This document shows, piece by piece, positions 54,129 to 62,714 of a stretch of DNA of 64,000 nucleotides. Each line of letters opens with the position of its first letter. The first letter of the stretch is position 1. The translations under genes were made by a program, and so were the position numbers. The notes beneath the pieces are model-generated. The model did not search any database. It saw only the letters and a program-made list of their open reading frames with translations, and was not told the origin of the DNA. Source of the stretch: Candidatus Hydrogenedens sp. (GTDB lineage Bacteria > Hydrogenedentota > Hydrogenedentia > Hydrogenedentales > Hydrogenedentaceae); the NCBI GenBank assembly GCA_035361075.1, contig DAOSBX010000003.1:62001-126000 (forward strand), written 5' to 3'.

Positions 54129-54158
54129 AATATACAATATTTATATATATAATGTCAA
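54129..54158 (-). promoter_or_regulatory. Promoter of the structured RNA
   Basis: Minus-strand consensus -35 TTGACA (54153-54158), 18-bp spacer, -10 TATATT (54129-54134). The predicted start near 54122 is three bases before the closing stem of the RNA. The rest of the gap to the PPK2 gene (54159-54342) is AT-rich, and I see nothing else in it. Confidence 0.7.
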
Positions 54159-54342
54159 ATGCTTATTTTAATTTATATATATGTGTGTTATTTATTATAG
54201 GCTTAAATATTTATAAATCAATAAGTTATAACTATAATTATTTATGTTTGAAAAAACGTATTTAAAATGTTGAAAATAGAAGACAAATCCTTTAAGTATA
54301 CAAAAAAAATAATTGTAATTTAAATAACAAATAAATATAGGG

Positions 54343-55803
54343 CTAACAAATATGTTCTTTTACACAATTAATTACACTCCTTAAAATTTTTATTCTTGAA
54401 TAACATTTATCGTTACCCTCTATGATTGTCCATGGACTATTTTTTGTAGAGGTAAAACTAATCATATCTGAAACAGCATCTACATAATCATTCCATTTTG
54501 CTCTATTTCTCCAATCCTCATCTGTAATTTTCCATTGCTTATACGGATTTTTCGTCCGCTCTTCAAATCGTTTTAGTTGTTCATCAGGAGAAATATGAAT
54601 CCAAAATTTAATAAGAACTGCTCCCCATTTAACCAACTGCTGTTCAAATTCATTGATTTCCTTATATCCACGTTTCCAATCCTCAGGTTTGGTAAACCCT
54701 TCTACACGCTCTACCAATACCCTTCCATACCAGGAACGGTCATAAATTGTAAAATGTCCCGCTTTAGGGAGCACTTTCCAAAACCGCCATAAGTGGTGAT
54801 GCATTTTCTCCTCGCCTTGAGGGGCACCAATCGGAATAACCTCATAACCTCGTGGGTCTAATTCTCGAACCAGCCGTTTTATCGCTCCTCCTTTTCCACC
54901 AGCATCCCATCCTTCAAAAACGATAATGACAGGTATCCTTTTTTTAAAACAAATAAACTGTAAACGACGAAGTTCCTTTTGTAGTTTTGGTAATGTCCTA
55001 TCGTATTCTTCTCGGGATAATGTTTTTGACAAATCCACCGCATTTAAAGGTTCAGAAGTTCTACTCGGAAGAGAATATATTGGAACTGATAAACCCTTTT
55101 GTAATGCATTTTCCCAATGTGAAAGAATAATATGTTCCGCTTTTGAAATACAATACTTCTCATCCATAGCAGGAATGATATGCCATGGATGCACTCCATT
55201 ATGTGTGTCCTCTAATATTACATCTATAATTTTATAAAGCTTGTCGTACGCATCTAATATTTCCTGATTTTCACCTCGAACTCGCCACTCAAATGCAGGG
55301 TCTTTTTCTAATTTCTTAAATCGTTTTTTTTGTTCTTTTTTCGATATATGTAAAAATAACTTGATGAGAATCATCCCATCTTCAACAATCTGCCGTTCAA
55401 AAATTTTAATATCTTTTAATTCAGCACGAAGTTTCTCAGTGCCCCATCTCTCTTTTTTTGCTCTCAACACAATAGGCCAATACCAACTATGATTAAAAAA
55501 TGCAATATCACCATATTTGGGCAATCTATTCCAGAAACTCCATAAATAAGGTCTTAATCGTTCCTCTCGTGTGGTCTTTGCTATATTATGGACCCAGTAC
55601 CCTCTTGGGTCAAGGTTTAATAATAGACGGTTTAAAAGAGTCCCTTTTCCAGATGTGTCCCATCCCTCAACAAGGACAACAGTAGAAATGCCTTTTTCTC
55701 TTAATTCCCTTTGACATCGTCCTGAATCAATCTCCCATTTCTGAATAGCTTGCTTAAATTCATCTTTTGAAAGGTAACAATCCAAATTTATTGTATCCAG
55801 CAT
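54343..55803 (-). CDS. Double-domain polyphosphate kinase 2 (polyphosphate:AMP phosphotransferase type)
   Basis: A 486-aa protein with two tandem PPK2 domains. The first has VLVEGWDTSGKGTLLNRLL, NHSWYWPIVLR and lacks the usual DRSWYGR. The second has IIVFEGWDAGGKGGAIKRLVREL and IYDRSWYGRVLVERVEGF. This two-domain layout matches class II PPK2 such as Acinetobacter PAP, which phosphorylates AMP to ADP from polyphosphate, with catalysis in the C-terminal domain. The intact DRSWYGR only in the second domain supports that. Its stop side faces the structured RNA. Confidence 0.92.
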   Translation of the reverse strand: MLDTINLDCYLSKDEFKQAIQKWEIDSGRCQRELREKGISTVVLVEGWDTSGKGTLLNRLLLNLDPRGYWVHNIAKTTREERLRPYLWSFWNRLPKYGDIAFFNHSWYWPIVLRAKKERWGTEKLRAELKDIKIFERQIVEDGMILIKLFLHISKKEQKKRFKKLEKDPAFEWRVRGENQEILDAYDKLYKIIDVILEDTHNGVHPWHIIPAMDEKYCISKAEHIILSHWENALQKGLSVPIYSLPSRTSEPLNAVDLSKTLSREEYDRTLPKLQKELRRLQFICFKKRIPVIIVFEGWDAGGKGGAIKRLVRELDPRGYEVIPIGAPQGEEKMHHHLWRFWKVLPKAGHFTIYDRSWYGRVLVERVEGFTKPEDWKRGYKEINEFEQQLVKWGAVLIKFWIHISPDEQLKRFEERTKNPYKQWKITDEDWRNRAKWNDYVDAVSDMISFTSTKNSPWTIIEGNDKCYSRIKILRSVINCVKEHIC

Positions 55804-55836
55804 ATATTATTCCTTGAAAAAGTGTAAATCCAGTTT

Positions 55837-57582
55837 TTAATTTGTAGTAATTTTTATTACGTTTTCAGGAACATTATTTCCTTTAGTATCCGTTATTCGA
55901 AGCGTAAATCCCCAGTTGTTTTTGTTGTTCGTAATTTTTAATAGAATTTTGTATTTCCCTTTTTCGAAGGATATAGGGATGACCTCTTTATCTGGCAATA
56001 CTGTTGATTCACCAAAATAGTCATAGATACATTTTTGTTCTGTATCTTTAATTACCCATACCTTCACCGCATCATTAAAACCAAACCGAACCTGTGCTGT
56101 TATAGGTTGAAATACCTCAAACTCACACAGAGCGTATGCAGAACAAATGTCATGGCGACCCAGAAGTTCTATAAAATCCATGGATACTTTATTAGGTTTC
56201 ATTGATGCTATTTTCCAGCCATTATAATCTGCAATATTTTCAGGAGGGAAAGATGTATCATGTGTTTCTTTAAATGTGCCAGCACTAAAATATTCAGAAA
56301 TTTTCCAATCTATAATAGGCTTAAATAAAATCTGAAAATTTGTTTCCTCTCCATAGAGATATCGTTTTCCTAGTTCCCAAAAATTATATTTATGAGTGTC
56401 ATAGTTATTTAATGGCACTGTCTGAAATCTTGGATTATCATCAGGGCCCATCGGCAATACCATCAGAGCATATCCCATTATGTTATTTAATTTTTCATAA
56501 TCCCTTTCCTTTAACAATGTACTACCCTCAACAAATAACCCTTCCGTTGTCGGTTTTTTTGAACGTAAAACTTCTGTGAACGTTTCTAACGGTTCATCAC
56601 TTACAAAAGATTCTTTCTGACGAGTTAATAATTGTTCGTAGCAATTATGGCTATAAATCCAGTTGTATTTACGCGATGCTACTAAATGAATTCCGTAAAC
56701 CTGCTCCAACTCATTGACGGTATAGCCAGCTTTATGTCCACTGTCATAATCATATCCGAAAGGCCAGATTCCTGGTGCAACAGAACACGTTTCCATCCAG
56801 TATTTCCTTGCATCTGGCGATAAATAATTTAAAAATATGTGTTCAACCCCACTAATATAAGGTAATATCTCTTTTAAGTTCTTGAGTCGATATGTATGTT
56901 CCACACAATAGTGAACCCCTCCTTTCGCCTTCCTCTTTGCTGATTCCTCAATCCACGTAAGATGTATAATCAAACCTAAATTTAATCCTTGCTCTGGAAA
57001 AGTAAGAAACACCATATCGGGAAATACATCATATATAGTATTAATTAAATCCGCACTACGTTTTTGAACCCTCTCTATCAAATCTTTCCGAGTATAACCA
57101 TCGTATGTATATCCTTTCCAATTAAAGTTATATTGTTCCCCAATATACTCAATATCAATTGCAAAACCTGTACATCCACTCTCCTTTGCAAATATCGCAA
57201 ATTGACGAAAATTGTGAATAACATTTTCCCATTGCAGGTCACTAAACCAATCAAAAAAGTGGTCAAAAGATATCTTCAAAAATGTTTCCATCCCCAACTC
57301 TTTGCATAACTTATTAGCCTCAGAAACTTTTTGAAATGTCTCATCTTCTTTACCAATAGTCCATGGCTTTTTATCAGAAGCCCAAATATTATCACTCCAT
57401 TCTCTCGCAACATAATCAAGGAAAAAAGCATCAACTCCATGGTTTTTCCAGTCTTTCGCATCCTTTAATATCTGTTCTGGCGATGCGGAAAATAAAATCG
57501 TTTTTGGAACTTCTTCAGAAAAAGATAACATCGAGAGACAAAATACAAATAAAAATAATACATAACATAAACTAAATTTCAT
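55837..57582 (-). CDS. Secreted TIM-barrel-like protein of unknown function
   Basis: I use the ATG at 57582, which follows AGGTAGGAAT and gives a signal peptide (LCYVLFLFVFCLSMLSF); the longer frame to 57663 has no such start signals. The 581-aa product has barrel-like strands: DAFFLDYVAREWS, METFLKISFDHFFDWF, CTGFAIDIEYIGEQYNF and MVFLTFPEQGLNLG. It ends in a beta-sandwich like part (QVRFGFNDAVKVWV, YKILLKITNNKNNWGFTLRI) that resembles a sugar-binding or PA14-like module. It is probably a glycosidase, but I cannot name the family or catalytic residues. Confidence 0.65.
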   Translation of the reverse strand: MKFSLCYVLFLFVFCLSMLSFSEEVPKTILFSASPEQILKDAKDWKNHGVDAFFLDYVAREWSDNIWASDKKPWTIGKEDETFQKVSEANKLCKELGMETFLKISFDHFFDWFSDLQWENVIHNFRQFAIFAKESGCTGFAIDIEYIGEQYNFNWKGYTYDGYTRKDLIERVQKRSADLINTIYDVFPDMVFLTFPEQGLNLGLIIHLTWIEESAKRKAKGGVHYCVEHTYRLKNLKEILPYISGVEHIFLNYLSPDARKYWMETCSVAPGIWPFGYDYDSGHKAGYTVNELEQVYGIHLVASRKYNWIYSHNCYEQLLTRQKESFVSDEPLETFTEVLRSKKPTTEGLFVEGSTLLKERDYEKLNNIMGYALMVLPMGPDDNPRFQTVPLNNYDTHKYNFWELGKRYLYGEETNFQILFKPIIDWKISEYFSAGTFKETHDTSFPPENIADYNGWKIASMKPNKVSMDFIELLGRHDICSAYALCEFEVFQPITAQVRFGFNDAVKVWVIKDTEQKCIYDYFGESTVLPDKEVIPISFEKGKYKILLKITNNKNNWGFTLRITDTKGNNVPENVIKITTN

Positions 57583-57754
57583 ATTCCTACCTTTCTGTTT
57601 TATTTGAGTATTTTTTATAACAAAATAACAATATAATAAACACCTTTGAATTATTATACACATTTAAAGTAAAATAAAAAAGCATTACATATATGTAATT
57701 TTGGAAAATATGTAAACATATAACCACTCAATAAAAGGATAGAAAAATACCTTA

Positions 57755-59347
57755 ATGAAAGAAAAAAACGAAAGAGCCCTTTCAGAACTTAAACTCCTTC
57801 TCGAAATAAGCGAAATATTAGATAGAAGTTATGACCTTAGAGACGAACTCTATCCTGTCCTCAAAGCAATTTCAAATCATACAGGAATGTTACGAGGCAC
57901 CATTACCTTGCTCGATAGGGAGAGAGGTGAACTACATATAGAAGCAGCTTATGGACTTTCCAGCGAAGAATTGGCACGAGGAGTCTATAGAGTTGGAGAA
58001 GGGATTATTGGGAAGGTAGCTCAAATGGGCAGGCCAATGGTTATTCCTAAAATCTCCACCGAGCCTATGTTCCTAAATAAAACAGGTTCAAGAAAAAATT
58101 TACAAAAAGAAGAAATATCCTACATCTGTGTACCAATAAGAGTAGAGAACATGGTATTAGGAACATTAAGCGCTGACCGATTATATTCAGATGAGATTTC
58201 TTTAGAAGAAGACCTGCGTGTTTTGACAATCATCGCTTCTATGATAGCCCGTGCTGTCCGACTGAGAATGAGGAATGAGGAAGAGAGAAAAGCTCTTTTA
58301 CTTGAAAACGCTCGGTTGCAAGAAGAATTAAAAAAAAGATTCCACCCCTCAAATATGATTGGTAGTTCAGGAGCAATACAGAAAGTTTATGATTTAATTC
58401 AACAAGTATCTACAACCGAAGCAACCGTCCTTATTCGAGGTGAAAGTGGTACTGGTAAAGAATTGGTAGCCCACGCTATTCATTTTAATAGCAATCGTGC
58501 CACGGGTCCATTTATAAAAGTTAACTGTGCCGCACTACCAGAATCTGTTGTTGAGAGTGAACTATTTGGACATGAACGAGGTGCTTTTACTGGTGCATAT
58601 CAGCAACGAAAAGGCCGTTTCGAAATGGCTCATGGCGGTACCATTTTCTTAGATGAAATTGGAGATTTACCTTTAAGTATTCAAGCAAAACTTCTTCGTG
58701 TACTACAAGATAAAACCTTCGAACGAGTAGGAGGCTCAGAAGTTATAAAGGTCAATGTTCGTATAATTACTGCAACAAATCGTGATTTGGAAAAATTAGT
58801 TAAAGAAGAAAAATTTCGCGAAGACCTATTTTATCGATTGAACGTTTTCCCAATATTTATTCCACCACTAAGAGAAAGAAAAACGGATATTTTAGAATTG
58901 GCAAATTACTTTGTCGAAAAATACAGTCGCGAAAATAATAAGTATGTTAAACGAATTTCAACCCCAGCAATTGACATGTTAATGAGTTATCACTGGCCTG
59001 GAAATGTCCGTGAATTAGAGAATGTTATAGAACGTGCTATTATTCTAACCAATGATGATGTAATTCATGGACATCATCTGCCACCAACACTTCAAACTGC
59101 AGAAGCTTCAAATACAATAATGAAAGGCAAATTGGAAGAAACCCTTGAACGGGTTGAAAGAGAAATGATTATTGAGGCATTAAAAAATACAAAAGGAAAC
59201 AAAGCAAAAGCAGCAAGAGAATTAGGAATTACGGAACGGATTATGGGACTTAGAGTGATGAAACTCGGAATTAACCCAAAACAATATAAACCCCAAAAAG
59301 CAAAACATTCTATGAAAACAAAAGAATATATCGATAAGGATAGATAA
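57755..59347 (+). CDS. NifA-like sigma-54-dependent activator (GAF-AAA+-Fis)
   Basis: A 530-aa enhancer-binding protein. The GAF domain spans about 15-175. The AAA+ domain spans about 200-435 with Walker A GESGTGKELVAHAIH, the sigma-54 contact loop GAFTGA, FLDEIGDLPLSIQAKLLRVLQ and the YHWPGNVRELEN sensor. The C-terminal Fis helix-turn-helix is NKAKAARELGITERIMGLRVMKLGI, very like NifA. No nif gene or histidine kinase is in view, and no clear sigma-54 promoter was seen. The hslV gene follows after 1 bp. Confidence 0.93.
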   Translation: MKEKNERALSELKLLLEISEILDRSYDLRDELYPVLKAISNHTGMLRGTITLLDRERGELHIEAAYGLSSEELARGVYRVGEGIIGKVAQMGRPMVIPKISTEPMFLNKTGSRKNLQKEEISYICVPIRVENMVLGTLSADRLYSDEISLEEDLRVLTIIASMIARAVRLRMRNEEERKALLLENARLQEELKKRFHPSNMIGSSGAIQKVYDLIQQVSTTEATVLIRGESGTGKELVAHAIHFNSNRATGPFIKVNCAALPESVVESELFGHERGAFTGAYQQRKGRFEMAHGGTIFLDEIGDLPLSIQAKLLRVLQDKTFERVGGSEVIKVNVRIITATNRDLEKLVKEEKFREDLFYRLNVFPIFIPPLRERKTDILELANYFVEKYSRENNKYVKRISTPAIDMLMSYHWPGNVRELENVIERAIILTNDDVIHGHHLPPTLQTAEASNTIMKGKLEETLERVEREMIIEALKNTKGNKAKAARELGITERIMGLRVMKLGINPKQYKPQKAKHSMKTKEYIDKDR

Positions 59348-59348
59348 A

Positions 59349-59882
59349 ATGGCTGAATTTAAAAGCACTACAATTATTGCTGTTCGAAGAAATGGAACCG
59401 TCGCTATGGCAGGCGATGGACAGGTAACCCTCGGTGATACAATCGTAAAAGGAACTGCAACAAAAATAAGAAGATTATATGGTGGTAAAGTTCTTGCAGG
59501 TTTTGCAGGTTCTGTTTCTGATGCCTTTGCATTATTTGAACGGTTTGAAGGAAAGTTAGAAGAATTCCATGGTAATTTGACGCGTTCCGCAGTTGAACTT
59601 GGAAAATTATGGAGAACCGATAAATATCTGCGACAGTTGAATGCTATGTTAATTGTGTGCAGTAAAGATGAAATCTTACTTGTGTCTGGAACAGGAGAAA
59701 TTATAGAACCAGATGATGATATTTTGTCGATTGGTTCAGGTTCAGGTTTCGCATTGACCGCAGCACGTGCTTTAATGAAGCATACAAATTTGTCAGCAGA
59801 ACAAATTGCACATGAGGCTTTAAAACTTGCATCACAAGTTTGTATTTATACAAATGAACATATAACAGTAGAAATTTTGTAA
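59349..59882 (+). CDS. hslV: ATP-dependent protease subunit HslV (ClpQ)
   Basis: A 177-aa proteasome-type peptidase. It has TTIIAVRRNGTVAMAGDGQVTLGD at the mature N-terminus, GGKVLAGFAGSVSDAFALFERFEGKL, and GTGEIIEPDDDILSIGSGSGFALTAARAL. Six residues (MAEFKS) precede the catalytic Thr, like the short pro-segment of Bacillus ClpQ rather than Met-Thr of E. coli. Its ATPase partner hslU is not adjacent. It follows the NifA-like gene by 1 bp, so the two are probably cotranscribed. Confidence 0.96.
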   Translation: MAEFKSTTIIAVRRNGTVAMAGDGQVTLGDTIVKGTATKIRRLYGGKVLAGFAGSVSDAFALFERFEGKLEEFHGNLTRSAVELGKLWRTDKYLRQLNAMLIVCSKDEILLVSGTGEIIEPDDDILSIGSGSGFALTAARALMKHTNLSAEQIAHEALKLASQVCIYTNEHITVEIL

Positions 59883-60046
59883 TTTTAAAATAAAAAATTT
59901 TTTAAAATAAAATATTTGAAAAATATAACACGCATCATAACCTCATAAAATGAGGCTAAAATAAATATTAAAAAAATAGTAGAAAAAAATTTGCGTTTTA
60001 AATATAATTTTGTTCATTATCAGAACTAATTAAAGTTGAATCGGCA

Positions 60047-60098
60047 TTAAGAGGAAAGTTCAATGACCAGTTGTCATTGAGTAAATCGTTCCTCTTAA
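60047..60098 (+). promoter_or_regulatory. Two-tier hairpin in the leader of the AAKKP peptide gene
   Basis: An outer perfect 10-bp stem (TTAAGAGGAA 60047-60056 with TTCCTCTTAA 60089-60098) encloses a perfect 8-bp hairpin (TCAATGAC 60060-60067 with GTCATTGA 60073-60080). It is followed by A-rich sequence, not Ts, then AAGGAG and the start at 60124. It is probably a structured 5' leader that controls translation or stability. From 59883 to 60046 I see no gene, only a weak 6-bp hairpin at 59941-59955. Confidence 0.6.
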
Positions 60099-60123
60099 AA
60101 TAAAAACAATAAGGAGATTCACA

Positions 60124-60237
60124 ATGGCCGCTGCAAAGAAACCCGCTGCAAAAAAAACAGCTGCAAAGAAACCTGCAGCAAAGAAACCTGCAGCAAAGAA
60201 GCCTGCTGCAAAGAAACCAGCAGCGAAGAAAAAGTAG
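60124..60237 (+). CDS. 37-aa AAKKP-repeat basic peptide (histone H1-tail-like)
   Basis: The frame ATG-TAG encodes 37 residues made almost only of Ala, Lys and Pro: MAAAKKP, then AAKKT and repeated AAKKP, ending AAKKK. A strong ribosome site (AAGGAG) is 7 bp before the ATG. There is a structured leader upstream and a strong terminator downstream, so this is a complete small gene. The sequence resembles the Lys/Ala/Pro-rich tails of histone H1 and bacterial H1-like proteins, but there is no globular domain. A DNA- or RNA-binding or polyphosphate-binding role is inferred. Codons vary between repeats (GCT/GCA, CCT/CCA/CCC), which suggests maintained coding rather than recent slippage. Confidence 0.85.
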   Translation: MAAAKKPAAKKTAAKKPAAKKPAAKKPAAKKPAAKKK

Positions 60238-60244
60238 TTAAATA

Positions 60245-60264
60245 GTGATGTAGCTTAACATCAC
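60245..60264 (+). repeat. Short hairpin after the AAKKP gene
   Basis: GTGATGT (60245-60251) pairs with ACATCAC (60258-60264) around a 6-base loop. It lies 7 bp after the stop and before the main terminator, with no T-run of its own. Confidence 0.45.
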
Positions 60265-60277
60265 AAATTACTAATCT

Positions 60278-60319
60278 TGGCCTACAATTTGAAATCAATT
60301 GTAGGCCATAATTATTTTT
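60278..60319 (+). terminator. Intrinsic terminator of the AAKKP gene
   Basis: A 12-bp perfect stem (TGGCCTACAATT 60278-60289 with AATTGTAGGCCA 60297-60308) and a 7-base loop is followed by TAATTATTTTT. It lies between the small gene and the next CDS. Confidence 0.85.
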
Positions 60320-60352
60320 ATTTGGATTATAAATAAACGAAAAGAAAAACTA

Positions 60353-62596
60353 ATGTTAGAAAAAAAATATAAAATCATTTTCAATAAAGTTCTTGATACC
60401 GCTATAAAAAATATACCTACAGGTGCTGTCGCATATATTGGACAATATGATGAGGTGCTATTTTTCCAAGCGTCTGGAAAATGTTCAGTTGTGCCGTATG
60501 AAGAACCTATGGATAAAGATGTTATTTTTGACCTTGCATCTCTCACAAAAGTTATTGCAACAACCACATCAATTTTATTGTTATACCAGCAGGGGAAATT
60601 AAAATTAGATGAGAAACTTTATAAATATATTCCACTTCCCCTTTTTAAAGAAATTACAATTAGACATTTATTAACACACAGCTCGGGTATTATCGGATAT
60701 GAAACATGGTACAAAGAAATATTCTCTTTTGAAGACCTATTGATTAAGTTGTCAAAAACAAAATTATTCTTTAAACCTGGAACGAATCATCTCTATTCAG
60801 ACTTCGGTTTTATATTATTAGGAAATATTATCGAGACAATATCAGGTAAAAAATTAGATCTATTTTGCAAAGATAATATTTTCTCCCCATTAAATATGAA
60901 TAACACATTTTTTCACGTTCCCAAAGAATTTATTGATAAATGTGCTCCAACAGAAGAATGTCCATGGCGAAAAAAAATTATAAGAGGTGAAGTACATGAT
61001 GAACATGCCTACGCATTAGGAGGTGTTGCTGGGCATGCTGGACTATTCTCTACTGCTGAAGATTTAGCCCGTTTTTCACGTGCTTTAATAAAACAACAAC
61101 TACTTGAAAAAGAAGTAATAGAAGAGATGGCAACATGTAAAATAATACCTGATTATCCTTGGCAAGTATTAGGATGGAAAACAGACCCTTTTTGGGATAG
61201 CATCGAGGGGCAACTACCTTTTCGTTTTGCTCTTGGACACACAGGTTTTACAGGAACCTGCTTATGGTGGGATAGAATATCAGGATACTATGCCATTTTG
61301 TTAAGTAATTCATGCCATCCGCGAAGAGAAAAAAGAGACAACCGAAAATTAAGAAAAACATTCTATAATTCCCTGGCAGTGATTGTCCATCCACAAAAGA
61401 TGAATACCCACTACGGAATTGACACTCTATTGAGAAATGATTTTCAGCCTATTAAGAATGCCTCTGTCGGATTATATACAAATACTTCCGCAACCAGTAC
61501 AACAGGCAAGACAACCTTAGATATTTTTTATACATCTGAAAAGATAAAACTAAAATGCATTTTTACCGCTGAGCATGGATTAAATGTGTCAGAAGAATCT
61601 GGAAAATCAGAAAAACAGAAACAATGGATGAATATACCATTAATTGATATGTATTCGAAACATAAAACTAATCAGTGGAGAGAAATATTAAAAACTCTTG
61701 ATTGGATTGTAATTGATATTCAGGACATCGGTGTTCGCTATTACACGTATATATATTCGATGATTCAATTATTAAAATTGTGTATGGAGTACAATAAGAA
61801 AGTTCTTATTCTTGATAGACCAAATCCACTCGGAGGAGAGATTATTGAAGGAATTTTTCCTGAACCCTCATTTGTAGATGAAGTATGTTGGGGAAATGTT
61901 CCTGTCCGACATGGCTTAACGATTGCAGAAACAGCATTATGGATACAAAATACAAATAAAGAATTCAATAATTTAAATCTTGATGTTATAAAATTGGATG
62001 GCTGGTTTTATGATTTATTTTTCCATGAATTAGATTTGCAATGGATTCCTCCATCTCCGAATATTCAAAGTGTTGATTCCGCTCTATGTTATATCGGAAC
62101 ATGCTTATTTGAAGGCACAAATATAAGCGAAGGTCGAGGAACTAAAAAACCATTTAAAATAATAGGTGCACCCTGGTGTAACCCAGAAAGAATAATTTCT
62201 AAAATACCAGATAATTTAAAACAAGGAATTGAAATAAAAAAATGTTCCTTTGTCCCAAAACCTATATTAGGAAAAACAACAAATCCAAAATACAATGGAG
62301 AACTTTGTGAAGGATTAGAATTTCAAATTATCAACCCTCATTTATGTAGACCATTTCGTTTGGTTGTGGAAATCATTAAATTAATAAAAAGCAACCATCC
62401 CAACGAATTTCAATTTAATGCACATTTTGACAAACTTTGTGGAACCTCTAAACTTAGAATAGCAATCGAAAAAAATGAAGACCTAAATAATTTATGGTTA
62501 CAAACAGAAAAAAATATTCAGACTTATATAACAACACATCCCCGATTATACACATCTCTCAAAGACGAAACACAAAAATTAATCGAATTGGCATAA
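60353..62596 (+). CDS. Beta-lactamase-family serine hydrolase fused to NamZ (DUF1343) exo-beta-N-acetylmuramidase
   Basis: A 747-aa two-part protein. Residues 1-350 are a class C beta-lactamase/esterase-type domain: FDLASLTKV (SxxK), HLYSDFGFILLG (YxN-like), ALGGVAGHAGLFSTAEDLARFS, and LGHTGFTGT. Residues about 360-747 are DUF1343: GLYTNTSATSTTGKTTLDIF, CIFTAEHGLN, DIQDIGVRYYTYIYSM, LDRPNPLGG and EGTNISEGRGTKKPF. DUF1343 includes NamZ, which releases terminal MurNAc from peptidoglycan fragments. No signal peptide is seen, so cytoplasmic turnover of imported muropeptides is likely. The other half could trim peptide stems or acyl groups. Confidence 0.9.
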   Translation: MLEKKYKIIFNKVLDTAIKNIPTGAVAYIGQYDEVLFFQASGKCSVVPYEEPMDKDVIFDLASLTKVIATTTSILLLYQQGKLKLDEKLYKYIPLPLFKEITIRHLLTHSSGIIGYETWYKEIFSFEDLLIKLSKTKLFFKPGTNHLYSDFGFILLGNIIETISGKKLDLFCKDNIFSPLNMNNTFFHVPKEFIDKCAPTEECPWRKKIIRGEVHDEHAYALGGVAGHAGLFSTAEDLARFSRALIKQQLLEKEVIEEMATCKIIPDYPWQVLGWKTDPFWDSIEGQLPFRFALGHTGFTGTCLWWDRISGYYAILLSNSCHPRREKRDNRKLRKTFYNSLAVIVHPQKMNTHYGIDTLLRNDFQPIKNASVGLYTNTSATSTTGKTTLDIFYTSEKIKLKCIFTAEHGLNVSEESGKSEKQKQWMNIPLIDMYSKHKTNQWREILKTLDWIVIDIQDIGVRYYTYIYSMIQLLKLCMEYNKKVLILDRPNPLGGEIIEGIFPEPSFVDEVCWGNVPVRHGLTIAETALWIQNTNKEFNNLNLDVIKLDGWFYDLFFHELDLQWIPPSPNIQSVDSALCYIGTCLFEGTNISEGRGTKKPFKIIGAPWCNPERIISKIPDNLKQGIEIKKCSFVPKPILGKTTNPKYNGELCEGLEFQIINPHLCRPFRLVVEIIKLIKSNHPNEFQFNAHFDKLCGTSKLRIAIEKNEDLNNLWLQTEKNIQTYITTHPRLYTSLKDETQKLIELA

Positions 62597-62634
62597 AAAC
62601 ATATTAATACTTATTTATTATAAATAATATGTTT
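62597..62634 (+). terminator. AT-rich hairpin after the NamZ fusion gene
   Basis: AAACATATTA (62597-62606) pairs with TAATATGTTT (62625-62634) over 10 bp around an 18-base loop. A CTATGTCCTTTTTT stretch follows. As a terminator it is weak, being AT-only with a long loop. Confidence 0.4.
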
Positions 62635-62714
62635 CTATGTCCTTTTTTGAAACTTGAACATAATCCATTGTCCTATTTATTATCATAGAGCAAACAACGA
62701 AGTGGAGTTCTCTT

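Noticed and set aside
59941..59955. CCTCAT-AAA-ATGAGG hairpin after hslV as a terminator
   Set aside because: Only 6 bp and no T-run; reported only as a weak hairpin in the leader description.
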